From Erpobdella octoculata (lineage: Eukaryota > Annelida > Clitellata > Hirudinida > Erpobdellidae), in the NCBI GenBank assembly GCA_963978895.1, contig OZ022241.1:9653356-9717355 (forward strand): 64,000 nt of DNA, in the 5' to 3' direction. The notes beneath the pieces were generated by a model. The model did not search any database. It was not told the origin of the DNA and saw only the letters and a list, made by a program, of their open reading frames with translations. Position numbers and translations under genes: made by a program. Below, piece by piece: positions 35,821 to 47,184 of this stretch; positions within the stretch are counted from its first letter, which is position 1, and each line of letters starts with the position of its first letter.

Positions 35821-36057
35821 AGCCCTGTACACATTGACAAACGTGATCTGACACGCTTCGATCAAATCTGACACGTACGGTACAATCGGAGTTTGTCGAT
35901 GTGATATAGCCGTTAATGTCTAAATGTAAAATACACGCGACTTCAACGTGCTTGTCGCGTTGGGTTTGTGCTTGACTATTTCACACCAACCGATTTGATC
36001 TGATTTTTTTTTTTTGGTGTTGTCGGGTTGGGTTTTATTGTCGATGTGTACAGGGCT
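35821..36057. mobile_element. Harbinger-like MITE
   Basis: AGCCCTGTACACATTGACAA at the left and the inverse TTGTCGATGTGTACAGGGCT at the right enclose 237 bp without coding capacity. The flanks are GAA (left) and TAA (right); the homologous empty site at 8938 reads CACTGTAAGG, so TAA is the likely target triplet, as used by PIF/Harbinger elements. Confidence 0.7.
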
Positions 36058-36069
36058 TAAGGAGTGTCG

Positions 36070-36235
36070 CCCCGATTTGCCGAAGGCCGAATTGCCGAAT
36101 GCCCCAATTTGGCATTTTGGGTCGAATTGCCGAACGCTGAATTTGATAAAAAGCCGAATTGCCGAACGCTGATTTTGATAAAAGGCCGAACGATGAATTT
36201 GATAAAAGGCCGAATTGCCGAATTCAAATGTTACG
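36070..36235. repeat. ~33-bp minisatellite (GCCGAATTGCCGAACGCTGA)
   Basis: About four or five degenerate units of GCCGAATTGCCGAACGCTGA followed by TTTGATAAAAG. No coding significance. Confidence 0.85.
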
Positions 36236-36261
36236 TAATATTACTGTGCAATAAAATCAGT

Positions 36262-36345
36262 TTAAAATTTTTTTTTATAATAGTTAATAGTCCTTTCCAC
36301 AAGGTGTTTTAAAACTGAAATGTCTGTAGCACCTAAGTACTTTCT
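36262..36345 (-). repeat. SINE-like family copy, fragment
   Basis: Inverse of the 62090-63016 family: TTTTTTTATAATAGTTAATA, CACAAGGTGTTTTAAAACTG, AAGTACTTTCTGTCGTGGATCA. Confidence 0.6.
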
Positions 36346-36397
36346 GTCGTGGATCATAATTTGAGTTTGCCAGTTTAAATAACCGAGATCTATTATA

Positions 36398-36820
36398 TAT
36401 ATACTAGTGGGGTTCCCGGCGTTGCTCGGGGTTTTTCTCTCGCTCCCGTTTGTTTTATCACTCCCGGTCGCTTTCTCTTTCCTGCTCGCTCTTTCGCTTT
36501 TCTGTTCCAGCTCCCACTCACTCATTTCGTGACCGATTTTATTTTTTTTCCACAAAAACCGTCCTCTAATGACTTTCAATGTTGTGTAAAAATTGCATAC
36601 CATTGGATGAATGGTGTAGCAATGCTCTCGGTCGTTTCCCCGCTCCCGGTCGTCTTCCCACTCCCGCTTGCCTTCCCGTTCCCGGTCGCTTTTCTTTTCC
36701 CAGTTGTTCTTTCGCTTTTGTTTGCTTTTCCGTTCCCGATTGCTTTTTTGTTCCCGCTCATTCTGCAGTTACCGTTTCCGTTTGCTCTCTCTCTCCGCTC
36801 ATTTTAGTGCAACTTAAGCA
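36398..36820 (+). repeat. CCCGGCGTTGC-headed repeat with internal minisatellite
   Basis: Head ACTAGTGGGGTTCCCGGCGT then TGCTCGGGG; body of degenerate 12-18-bp units (CGCTCCCGGTCGCTTTCCCG); conserved tail pieces (CATTTCGTGACCGATTTTA, TTGGATGAATGGTGTAGCAATG) followed by a second minisatellite stretch. Same family as 38838, 46562, 53244, 58500, 58977 and 60433. The open frames inside are artefacts of the repeat. Confidence 0.8.
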
Positions 36821-37088
36821 GGGAATAAATATTGATAAAACAAAGAATAATGCATAAATCGGATATTTTTATGCAACATAATTGACACACAAATAACATA
36901 ATTTATGTTATCTAAATGAAATTGTAGAAATAGTTTAAAAAACGAACGAAAGTTACGTTTAAAATTATTAAATGCATTAAAATACGGTGCACTACTGCGA
37001 TGAAAAACAGCAAACCTTTACAATTCAAATAGCATCCAAAAATATTGTCTGAGTAAATAATTTAAAAAATTACGTAAAAATCTTAAAA
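36808..37088. repeat. 3' flank of DEG/ENaC copy 4, paralogous to 19840-20100
   Basis: The match to copy 3's flank starts where the minisatellite repeat ends, so the repeat now truncates the duplicated block. Confidence 0.85.
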
Positions 37089-38696
37089 TCATTCAACAGG
37101 AACTTTGCATGCAAAATTTGTCTTTGATGGAAACATGCAATCTTTAATAACTTCTAACAAACACATTAGAAATTCAATGAATTTCACGGCTGTCATCAAA
37201 GTAACCCCCAACCATAAACTGAGGCATCCACCAACTAAGCTGAGCATTGAATCCCAAGTGTAAACAGATGTATCAATAATTGTCATAGGTTTCTGTTTAA
37301 TAAAGCTGAACGTAACCTGCAAAAAATGTGATCGTATTGCACCTGATTTCTTAAAAAAATCACTCAACTGATCTTGAGTCATAGTTCCGTTGTTGAATTC
37401 ATCAATTGCCACAACAAAATCCTTGAAGTGATTGTAAATTTTTGATCCTGGAATCAACTTATTTTTTACAAACTTTTCAAAAAAATATTTGTGCTGAGAA
37501 GTATGCGGCCAATCGGGAAGGGTATGAACTGTTAAATCATAAAATATTTCTTCACAAGAATTTTTGCAGGTCACATCACAAACACCTAATACTTTTTCAA
37601 CCCATGTTTTTGAATAGCATTTTGATTCTCCTACTGCTTTTATAATAAGTTGCATTTCTGTAGTTTTATTAAAATTGCTGAATTTCGACGTCATGGAGGT
37701 ATTACCACAAGTGTTGAAATCTTTCAATTCAGGATATTTAAATATGTGTAGAGTTAAGCATCCGCACATTTCAGCAATTTGTTTTTGAAAACAATAATAA
37801 AAACATGTTTGAGAAGTGTATTGAATGTCCTCAATTGATCCTTCAATTAGTTTTGTTTTTTCACAACCATCTTGGGAATACGGTTCATCTAAGATAGTCT
37901 TTATGTTCATATTCATGTCAACAAGCGTGTTGGTCCCAGGGCTAAGATCAATTCCTTTAAAAATATAACTAAAAACATCCGGTGGTCCGACTGAAACTTT
38001 GATTCCATCAGTTTTCAAAACCTTCTCAGAGCTGTCAGAATCATCTTGTAGAGTATTTAAAGTGTTTGTATAAAAGATCATTGTCAGAGAGTCAACTGTA
38101 ACGTTACAAGTTTTAGAAAGCTGAAATTTGTAACATCTATAGAATGTGTGACACCAAGTTGAAACTTCTTCCAATTTGCATTCATTTTTTTTTATAATTT
38201 TTCTTCTTTCGTCGAACAGTGTATAATTCATGAGAAAAGGAATGGTGCGATTCTGCATAGCTCCATCCCTGGGGAGAGAAGCTAAATAATCAATTTGAGC
38301 CGCTGTAGCTTTGAACTGAGATATTTTCATTTGCACAACTGTCTCGATGTCACTTGCATTAAACAGCTCTGTAAGGTTTAATATTTTTTCCTGGAATTCT
38401 TTTTTGGTTAGAAATTGATCATAGTCAATATCAGATAATTCCGGCTGTAAATTCCCAATTGTCATTGCAGGGAAAACATTTGGTATATTTTGTTCTCCAT
38501 AAGAAGTTTTGTACGGATATGACAAATATTTTTCAAAGAAAGTCGTCAACTGATACATTATAAATCCTGCACATGATACAGTAACAACTAGCCACATGAA
38601 TTTAGAAAACATTTTTTTTTACTTCATAATTTTTGAAATTCCACGCATTGAAACATTTTCTAAAAATTTGACGGTTTCCTCTTTAATGCGATTCAT
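37089..38696 (-). pseudogene. DEG/ENaC channel subunit, copy 4, premature stop at codon 28
   Basis: The ancestral ATG is at 38694-38696 (MNRIKEETVKFLENVSMRG, as in copy 3). A C-to-A change turns the serine codon TCA into TAA after SKIMK, just before TM1. From the next methionine (38612) 507 codons are open: TM1 FSKFMWLVVTVSCAGFIMYQ, FPAMTIGNLQPELS, CFYYCFQKQIAEMCGC, CDVTCKNSCEEIFYD, DWP, YTWDSMLSLVGGCLSLWLG. All other family landmarks are intact. Either a recently silenced gene or one translated from the internal methionine without its N-terminal Arg-Gly gating segment, which would be expected to alter gating. The stop follows an A-run, so a sequencing error should be excluded. Confidence 0.88.
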
Positions 38697-38793
38697 TATT
38701 AAAATAGATTTTTAACAATTGACTTAATGTTTCAAAATAAAATGCAGAACAAGTTGAGAAGATTGGATAAAATAAGCATTTTCTGCAATGAAT

Positions 38794-38812
38794 TGCGCAC
38801 TCCGGTGGCATA
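38794..38812 (-). promoter_or_regulatory. Conserved upstream block of DEG/ENaC copy 4
   Basis: In gene direction TATGCCACCGGAGTGCGCA, 98-116 bp upstream of the ancestral ATG. Two of the positions invariant in copies 2, 3 and 5 (the ATCACG core) are changed, in line with decay of this copy. Confidence 0.4.
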
Positions 38813-38837
38813 GAAACAGCATATTATATATAGTACA

Positions 38838-39300
38838 CAAGCTGGGTTTCCGGCATTGCCAGGGTATTTTAGAGATTTTTTTTATCGTTTTTCTCTCTTG
38901 CTCCTGTTTCTTTCTCCGCTTGCTTTCCCGCCCCCGGGTCGCATTCCCGTTCCCGGTCGTTTTTCCGTTCCCGGTCGCTTTCCCACTCTTGGTCGCTTTC
39001 CCGTTCCCGCTTGCTCTCTCGTTCCTGGTCGCTTTCCCGCTCCCGGTCGTTTTTCCGTTCTTGGTCGCTTTCCCTTTCCCGCTCGCTCTTTCGCCCTCAG
39101 TTTTTTCAGTTACCGTTTTCTTTCTTGTTGCCGTTTCCGCTTTTTTCCAATTCCCGTTTCCGTTCGCTCTCCCGTATCCGTTCCGTTCATTTTGTGACCG
39201 ATTTCAATTGTTTTTACTATAATTGTCTCCCATTGATTCTCATTACGATCGGATAAATGGTGTAGCAATGCATAAAGAACATACACACACAGACGGTCAT
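38838..39300 (+). repeat. CCCGGCGTTGC-type repeat with minisatellite body
   Basis: Head GCTGGGTTTCCGGCATTGCC then AGGGTATTTTAGAG; body of CGTTCCCGGTCGCTTTCCC units at 38935-39190; tail GATCGGATAAATGGTGTAGC and AATGCATAAAGAACATACAC. Confidence 0.85.
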
Positions 39301-39311
39301 TTTTACATTGC

Positions 39312-39463
39312 TGTAATATTGCTAAGTCGCATAAGGGTTCTTTGGAATGGTTTTGTTGTTTACTAGAAAAATATTTAATGAGTTTTGGAACTGTTTCTGT
39401 TTTTATGGTTATATTTAAAATGTCTTTTACGGAGCCAAGATCAAATGGGAAAATCGTAAAACT
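39312..39463 (-). repeat. Gypsy LTR remnant
   Basis: TGTAATATTGCTAAGTCGCA then GGAATGGTTTTGTTGTTTAC resembles the LTR at 14901 (AGAATGGTTTTGCAGCTTAT). It lies just beyond the integrase end, so it is the 3' LTR of a minus-strand Gypsy copy. The far end is not certain. Confidence 0.6.
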
Positions 39464-39590
39464 ATCCCTTTTTAATCCTGTTCGTCCCGAACAGTTTCAT
39501 TGCTTCCATAATACTTGGCAAGGCGGTCAACGTGAATTACTTTCATCTTAGTACGTTGGCCCTTTTCAATCCGGTAGATGACATCAGTGT
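39464..39590 (-). pseudogene. Gypsy integrase C-terminal fragment
   Basis: The minus strand reads RIEKGQRTKMKVIHVDRL, then AKYYGSNETVRDEQD and a stop: the chromodomain-proximal end of Gypsy integrases (KVVHVDRLKPY). The end of this frame and the purine tract (AAAAAGGGATAG) align with the end of the acidic-repeat element at 16144-16180. Confidence 0.75.
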
Positions 39591-39870
39591 TATTTCCATT
39601 CCCTAAATAATTTCCATTCTCATTTTTATTTCCATTTGAACTCTTAGATTTACATTCTAATTCTAATTACCATTACTTGAATAATTTCTATTCCAATTCT
39701 AATTCCATCAATTTTTTCAAATAATCTATTCCAATTCTAATTCAATTATTTAAAAAAAATCATATTTCAATTCTAATTCCATTTTAACTTCTAAAATTTC
39801 CATTCAATTCTAATTACCATTGCTAAAAAAATTCTATTTCTATTCTATTTCCATCATCATCTCAAAAATT
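39590..39870. repeat. Degenerate ATTCCAATTCTAATTCC minisatellite
   Basis: Imperfect units of ATTTCCATTCTAATTC and ATTCCAATTCTAATTCC with A/T-rich spacers; no gene. Confidence 0.75.
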
Positions 39871-40559
39871 ATTTTCTTATTTTATTATATTTACATTATT
39901 AAAAAAAACAGTTACTATTTTTGTTTTGATTTTGTTCTTTTTCAAAACTCATTAGGGATAGTAATGCTAGAACTGAAATTAACATGCTGTGGCAACAATC
40001 AACTTATCAAACTATCCAGTTATATATAGAGATCAGTGCCACCAACTACTAATAATATTTAGCTCCACCCACAAACCCTGGTACATCAAATTTCAATAAG
40101 CAATAAACGACTAGAAATAGTTTAATTATTAAATCAATAATAGAACAAAACAAAATTAATTAGAATATAATAGCAGCATGAAAATTAACATAGCATTTCA
40201 ATAATACAAGAAAATAAACATAACATAAAATCATAACAAAAAAATTAACAATTAAACAAAACAAAAGTAACAAATTTAATTTAATTTACAGGGTCAGGTT
40301 ATACCAAACAAATGTGTGAAACAAGATTGTGAAAGGGATTATCGTTAAATTTTTGACTCTACGGAAATGGACGTCATAAGCGCCAAAAACCCACTGCTCC
40401 CGGACTCGATGGTCTCTGTGCTATTTTCGGCGGTCAAAAAATTATAAGTTACTAGTTGGCATCTCGTAATCACAAACTGTCGGCCAAGCTTATGACCATT
40501 ATATATCTCATTTTATAAACTGATGTAGTTGGCAAGACGTAATCACCAATTGTCAGCTA

Positions 40560-41345
40560 AGCACATGATCATTAAGAAAGGATTGGTATATGAGTAGAGA
40601 ATAGAGACGCTTTTGCAACAACTCAACGTTTGCGAGCCAAAACTCTGCGTCTGCGTTTGGTTTTCACGAAGAATCAGTTATTTGCGACAGAAATGTTTTT
40701 GGATGCTATGATAATCACCCAGGAACGGCTGCTCAGAAAACCATACCTGTCCCTGACTCAAGCGCTGCAAATTTTTCGGGCTAGAGAAGCCACAAAAGAT
40801 CAGTTAAAGGTTTTGAAGGATGAAGAAGAAGCAGCAGATTTTTTAAGTAGAAAAATTCTCACAAAAAACAGAACCCGACGACCATGACAGAGACACATGT
40901 AGAAAATGTGGCATGTTACATGCACCAAAAAAGTGTAAGGCGTTTAGTAAGAATTGTTTTAAATGTAAGAATGTAAATTATTTTAGCAAGATGTGCAAAG
41001 CATTGAAGACAAAGTTCTTCCAGAGACCTCGCTGAAGAGCCAACGTTGATTTTTTAAATAAACAGTTGGATGCAATTGACATATTAAACGTTAGTAACAC
41101 TTCTAGGATGAAAATATGATACAAAGAGTTGGAAGAAAAATATTGTTGTGGGTGGAAAGATGATGACTTGCAAACTGGACATTGGTGCTGAGGAAAATGT
41201 TATATGTAAGTCAATATTCGAGCAACTTCCTCAAAAAACAAAAGTTTTAAAAACAAATACAGTTCTTTCAACTGGTAGGGGAAGCTACACTATCAGTAAT
41301 GACAACTGGTGAAACTACTGATCATGAATTTTTTTGAACATATCA
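40560..41345 (+). pseudogene. Gypsy-type Gag and protease remnant
   Basis: The open part 40630-40887 contains ERLLRKPYLSLTQALQIFRA and REATKDQLKVL, the C-terminal Gag region. It is followed by two zinc-knuckle-like motifs (CRKCGMLHAPKKC and CFKCKNVNYFSKMC, about 40896-40990) and, after stops, CKLDIGAEENVICKSIFEQL (about 41170-41230), an aspartic protease core with DIGA. Multiple stops; no RT follows. Confidence 0.78.
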
Positions 41346-41389
41346 CAGCTACAATAATTGGTTAACCTTCTTGTTACAAGTTAAATCGA

Positions 41390-41700
41390 ATTTGTAGTAA
41401 CGGGAGTTGGATGCGTGGTGTTGTCAAGCAAGCCCATTCTACCTCTTGTTCTTATGTGGTCAGCACTCAAGATGGGTCCAAAATAAGATAAAACTGGAGA
41501 GACGTTCTTGGAACAAAAGAAGACCAACCCAACAGTGATCCTTTACCTGATGACTTCAAAACTGATGAGGATGCTCAAGAGAATAAAAAACAGATGGTAG
41601 GTCTACCAGTTGCATTACTGAACCAGTCAAGAGATGTAGCTAGTGCACGAAATACTCCTCCATTCATCATGAAGACTCGCATTGTTTGAGACTCATGTCT
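41390..41700 (+). pseudogene. Gypsy integrase tail fragment
   Basis: SYVVSTQDGSKIR, a stop, then NWRDVLGTKEDQPNSDPLPD resembles the extreme C terminus of cnidarian-type Gypsy polyproteins (RTEDG..RRNRRHL). It lies directly after the protease remnant, so the central pol region was deleted. AGGAGAGA before 41759 is the polypurine tract. Confidence 0.65.
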
Positions 41701-41758
41701 TCCAGTCTGGTTCAAGAATTATCTAATGGAATGAACTATAAACTGTATAAAGGAGAGA

Positions 41759-42030
41759 TGTGACATATATTGATATGCCTATGTATATTATATCATATAT
41801 TTGATATCTTTGTCGGACATTGCTATTCTAGAGTGGTTGTTGTTTGCAAAATTTAACTTTTGGTCTCGCGTCGTGACTCGTGTGGTGTGGTCGTTGCTGT
41901 TCAATGTCTGAAATGTTTCGTCTTGTCTTGCTTATTGTTTTTTCGATTTTGTTTTAGTCTGTAAAGACAATGTTTCGGTTTAAAAAATGTTTTAGTCTCA
42001 TCCCTGGTTGAATTTAATGTAAAAAAGTTT
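41759..42030 (+). repeat. 3' LTR of the decayed Gypsy element
   Basis: Begins TGTGACATATATTG after the purine tract. The right boundary is unclear: no second LTR is available for comparison in the window. Confidence 0.5.
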
Positions 42031-42365
42031 AATTATTATCCAACTAAAGTCCTTTTTTACCAGAAAAGTAGCTAGGGTTTTTGGCGCCTGGGAACAAGAT
42101 ACAAAAATGTTTTTCCTAAATCGTTTTTCCAACCCCTATTTTTAAATTTTTTTCCCAAAATAGCTGATCACCGGGCAAAGGGTGGTAGTCGTAGGTACTT
42201 TTTCTAAAAAAAAATTCAAAGCCTTTGCACTTTTCTCTTCAAAAATATATTATATTATAAGTCTGTGATAGCTGATGTTTAGTCGTATAACCAATAACAC
42301 AATAGTTCTACTAAACGTTAAACAGCATATTGCGTTTGTTCTATCTATCTAGATTATTAGCAGCT

Positions 42366-42439
42366 GGCCCGTTAGCTCAGTTGGTTAGAGCGTCGTGCTA
42401 ATAACGCGAAGGTCGTGAGTTTGATCCTCATACGGGCCA
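42366..42439 (+). tRNA. tRNA-Ile (anticodon AAT)
   Basis: 74 nt with 7-bp acceptor stem GGCCCGT/ACGGGCC, D arm TAGCTCAGTTGGTTAGAGC, anticodon loop CTAATAA giving AAT, and T arm GTGAGTTTGATCCTCAT. The B box reads TTTGATCC instead of TTCGATCC, a single change. A TTTTT terminator follows at 42446. No intron. It is isolated, with repeats on both sides; whether it is expressed or a pseudogene cannot be settled from one copy. Confidence 0.88.
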
Positions 42440-42825
42440 TCAACTGTTTTTATACTCTTTTACAACCCTAACATGATGTTTTCCACAGCAAATTAAAAGT
42501 GACAATCGCCAAGGTTTCTGTCCATTCAATAAGGTACTCCTTAATAAAACCGCTTGGACTCTAATCTGAATCGCGGCGTTTACGACATTGGGCCAACGTC
42601 TTGCAGCCTATTAACAAGCATGATGCATGCTTACGTTATTAAGCCTCATTAATTAAAGAGTCCATGATGCAATCAAATTAAAAGTTAAAATATATTATGG
42701 CAATAATATTATTTTTTAATTAGGAGAAATGCTTCGCAGTTGTTTCAGCGGTAGACAAAAAACGACCGTAAATACTCGTGTATAAGCCCTTTTCACGTAT
42801 AAGCCGAGTGGTTAATATAAGGAAA
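42440..42825. other. Short intergenic stretch, no gene seen
   Basis: Contains a more GC-balanced stretch at 42490-42660 that is not recognised. Confidence 0.45.
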
Positions 42826-42852
42826 CTAGAGATATCCCGTCTAAAATGACGG
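42826..42852 (-). mobile_element. Helitron 3' terminus, minus orientation
   Basis: On the minus strand CCGTC-ATTTTA-GACGG hairpin, then GATATCT and CTAG followed by a host T. Same family as 7257-7283. The element would extend to higher coordinates, but no Helitron protein is recognisable there. Confidence 0.8.
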
Positions 42853-43086
42853 ATTTTTTTAAATTGAAAATGTTATTTTTGTTTATTTTAATCATATAAC
42901 AAAAAAATGAAATTGTTTTCTTTTTAAAATGACACTTCATTGCGTTTGAATAAAACATGGTGATAAACTCGAAACTGTCTTCTACAACATTGTGCTATGT
43001 TTGAATAATCATTCATATGTGATTAACGATTATTCGATGATAATTAAAACAAAAATATTAATTTCAATAAAAAATTCAATATTGTC

Positions 43087-43250
43087 ACTAAGAACTTTTT
43101 TTACAATAGTTTATAGTTTTTTACGCCAGGGGTTTTCAACTCTAATAGAAGGATGTAGAAGTAGCGAAGTACTTCCTGTTACGGATCATAATTTTACACT
43201 TTTTTCTTTCTTCCGCTCTTTCGTCTAGGTTTTGGACTGGCGGAGTTGTT
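43087..43250 (-). repeat. SINE-like family copy
   Basis: Inverse of the 62090-63016 family: ACAATAGTTTATAGTTTTTT, GAAGTACTTCCTGTTACGGA, TGGACTGGCGGAGTTG. Diverged. Confidence 0.6.
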
Positions 43251-43254
43251 ACTA

Positions 43255-45440
43255 AAAAAAATTTCTATCGATTCAAATAATATAATATAAAATAATTAAA
43301 TAATAATTATTCTAAAAAAAATTTTTGCAGACAATTAACGTAAATTGGCTGCAGATATAGCCTGCGTACAAGTACATTGACTATTGAAAGTAATTTTTTT
43401 ATTGGTTCACTTCAACCATTACAGTTGTAACTTCGTTAGTTATAAAAAATTAATGTTAACAGCTAAAAATGAAAAAAATGGAATTTATCTACGATTATAC
43501 AAAAAATATAATGCTGGATACATCATTAAGCTGTTAAGTTTTCTTAGAATTCTCCGCTTGCAAACCCATTTTAATTTGTTCGACTTTTTCCGCGAATCAA
43601 AGGCATTGATTGCTACAACAATGTTTTAATGATCGCTTAAGTGACAACTTACACGTCCTGCAAATGCGCTTTCCAGTACATCACCGCAATCTACTGGAAA
43701 ATTCAACTGCTTACGTGAATAGGACACTAATTGACAAGTACAACAGAAACATGGTTGTCTTTATTGGCAATCTCATTGTAAAATCTTTTGTTTATTATTT
43801 TTCAAAATTATGCAGAAATTTATTATTATGCAAAAACGTACTCTTGCGCAGGTATTTTAAGATAACACATCTGATAAACTTTAGTTTTTTATAAAAGCTG
43901 ACTTATTTAATGAAATAAACAAATAAAAACTTTAAAGATTGTTATCAATGTTGAGTGACGAATTAAGTTTCTTACCCTTTTTGTTTTTTATTAATGCATC
44001 GGTCTTATCTTTCTACGTGAACCAAAGATTGTAAATGTTAATAATAATAATATTATTAAATTAATAATAAAAATAATGGACAATTTTATTATTATTCTTT
44101 GTTTTGTAATGTTGTTTCCTAACAGAGACTTTCAACGTTAATGATATTTCCCCGAACCACGTTTTTCTCATGAAAGAGAAATGCTTTTCTCCAATCACTG
44201 CAGCAAACACATTAATACACAGTGTATTTCCTCATTAAAGATGGCAGAACGTTTGTACTTTCTATTGCCGGCGCACCTCCACTGCCTAATTTAGCTGCCA
44301 TCCGCCTTTGCAAAATGCCGCCATTTATTCGATCAACCAGGGTAGCTTGTGTAATAGCGCAAAACCGTTTTTATATTACTACTAATATCACGTCAAAAAT
44401 AACTAAACTAATTTTAAAGATTACAGAGCACCCTAACAGCGTAAAGTTATTTTCTAAAAAAAAACAAACATACATATGTTTATACAGTGCGTCCACCCAT
44501 TAGGAAGCATACCAAGAAAGTTTGGCAACTTGGGAAGAGGTACAAAGAAAAAAACTTACTTGTTATAATTAAGAAATTTAAAAATCTTACCTGATATAGC
44601 TGTACAGGAGAGGAGAAATATTAAATTGTTTATTATTTATTTTCTTTGGTATGACAATTGTACAGGGGCGTCATTTGGTGGAGTAAGGGCGTTTGCTTCC
44701 CTAAGGATTTTTGGGAAAAACATTTGATAGAAAATAAATATGAAGGAAGTTCTAGAAAGTTATTGGAAATTGTACCTCTGACTACCCCCTCACGGTTATC
44801 AGCTATTTTTTGTAAAAAAAAGTGTGCAGAGTTTTTGGAAAAAAGTTTACAGAGTTTTAGAAAATGTTTGGAAATGTACTTATCTCCAGTCATTTAGTAA
44901 GCAGAAGCATTTAGTAAAAAATATTTTTTAAAACGTTTGTCCTCCTTATCCTAAAGAATTACTGAAATGACACAAATGTAATTGAAAGCATTTTTTGGCT
45001 ATTATTGGAGGAGTTGAAAACTTAAAAAAAAAGAGCTACGACTACTGCACCTATCCTTGACCATTCTCATTTTTTTAGAAAGAACTGACTAATTTTTAGA
45101 TTTTTTTTTAAAAAACGAGCTACAATTACCTCCCGTCGTCGGTTTATGGATTGGATTAGATCATACCAGAGGCATAGAAGCGTAGGGGGCAAGAATGTGG
45201 TCTATCAATGGCGGCTATTTCAAAAAACGCAAAAAAGGTTTTGAAGCAGAAAACTAGAACAATTAAATTTAAACTTTTTTTATTCAATTCTCTCTGGTCA
45301 AGAAATTTTTGGAGAAACATTTTGACACACGGTTATCATTTTTGGAAGGTTCCCATTCTGGGTGACTAAAACCGATCCTACGCCACTGAACCATCTTCCT
45401 TGCCTGGAATTCGTTGATAAGTTTCTGACTAAAACGTTTT
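43255..45440. other. Intergenic, no supported gene
   Basis: Frames at 43384-43629, 43610-43894 and 44222-44503 have no recognised domains, no splice context and AT-driven composition. A short AAT/ATT-rich run lies at 44040-44100. Confidence 0.45.
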
Positions 45441-45449
45441 ATAACAGAA

Positions 45450-45600
45450 CTCCGCTTTGCATTTGCAAACCAGTCTCAAGCTTGGAGAAAGAGGAGGGGA
45501 AAGTTAAAAGGATCAAATTATGATCCACGACACTAAGTGCTTCCTACATACAGCCATTTTAGTCTTAAAACACCTGGTGATGGTGATGAACAAATCAAGT
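45450..45600 (+). repeat. SINE-like family copy without tail
   Basis: AACTCCGCTTTGCATTTGCA, GGAGAAAGAGGAGGGG, GATCAAATTATGATCCACGA, TCTTAAAACACCTGGTG; the poly(A) end is missing. The 45520-45720 frame over it is not a gene. Confidence 0.7.
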
Positions 45601-45886
45601 GGACCCCATTTTGCGAATATGGACATGGCGTCACAACTTCGCTCTCTGATGTTTCGAGGTGAGCCTTCAAAACTCGATGGAAGAATCACGGATATTCCAG
45701 CTGCTATTTGTTCATTTTGAGCCACATTCGCCACATGATCAGCGAGTCTTTATACTGCTCGGCACGCAGTCGCATCTGATTATGTCGAATGAAGTTGAGA
45801 TTGTTCGCTTCGACTGGTAAATAAGAATCAACGATCCATTGCTGAGTGAGCCTTCTGAACATTAATTCATAGGAAAAACAAAACTA

Positions 45887-46215
<329 letters not shown>

Positions 46216-46439
46216 AAAAATTTTTTATAACAGAAACGTAGAATTGTGTTTCCGAATGAAAGGCCTAAGCCGATATGATTGCAAATTTAAAAAACAATTT
46301 TTTTTAATTTTCTGTCAACTTTTTTTCCAAGAATGATCAATGACAAATAAGAAGATAATTAACAGTAATTTTATTTTTTATCACCAGTCATCAATTCGAA
46401 ATATGATTTTTTATTATTATTACATAATTTTTATTACAA

Positions 46440-46560
46440 ACTTTTATTTAGGTTATAATCTCTGTTTATGAGTGTCTTTCTCTGTACGCAAATATTGCAT
46501 GTAAAATTTAACCAGCTTTTTGAATAGCTAGGATACTGAAAATTTCAGCATAGCTTTATA
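46440..46560 (-). repeat. Copy of the CA-tailed repeat (19160-19620 family)
   Basis: Inverse order: GGTTATAATCTCTG, GTACGCAAATATTGCATGTA, CAGCATAGCTTTATATTGGA. Confidence 0.7.
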
Positions 46561-46561
46561 T

Positions 46562-47045
46562 TGGACTAGCGGGGTACCCGGCGTTGCCCGGGATTTTTAG
46601 AGGTTTTTCTAATGTTTGTCTCTTTCGCTCCCGTTTCCTTCCATGCTTGCTCTCCCGCTATCGGTAGCTTTCCCGCTTCCGGTTGCTTTCATGATCCCGG
46701 TCGCTTTCCCACTCCCAGCCGTTTTATCGCTCTCGTTTGCTTTCCCGCTCTCGGTCGCTTTCCCGATCCCAGACGCTTTCCCGCTCTTGGTTGTTTTACC
46801 TTTCCCGCTCGCATTTCCACTCTCAGTTACTTTTTCGCTCCCTCTTGCTTTCCCGTTTCCGTTCATTTTCTAATTCCCGTTTCCGCTCGCTTTCTTGTTC
46901 CCGCTCCGCTCATTTTGTGACAAATTTCAATTTTTTCTTAACTATAATTGCTTCTCATTGCCTCTCAAGCTTGTGTAAAAATTGCATAACGATCGGATGA
47001 ATGGTGTAGCAACGCATAAAGGACACCTGGATATACATACATACA
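46562..47045 (+). repeat. CCCGGCGTTGCCCGGG-headed repeat, most complete copy
   Basis: Head ACTAGCGGGGTACCCGGCGT then TGCCCGGGATTTTTAGAGG; minisatellite body 46620-46915; TCATTTTGTGACAAATTTCA; tail ACGATCGGATGAATGGTGTA, GCAACGCATAAAGGACACCT and ATACATACATAC. Shows head, body and tail in one unit of about 480 bp. Its open frames (for example 46612-46920) are repeat artefacts. Confidence 0.85.
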
Positions 47046-47184
47046 AAAATTCATTTTCATCCTAATCTTAATAAATATAAAAAAGGATTTTCTGAAATTT
47101 TGTGAGTTTCTTTTGTAGGAAACAATCAATTTAAATCATAGATAAAAAATGTCCGAATGTCTTTTATGTATTGCTACATCATTC

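Noticed and set aside
42992..43894. Several 78-94-codon plus-strand frames
   Set aside because: No domain, no splice context, AT-rich chance frames; one overlaps a SINE-like copy.
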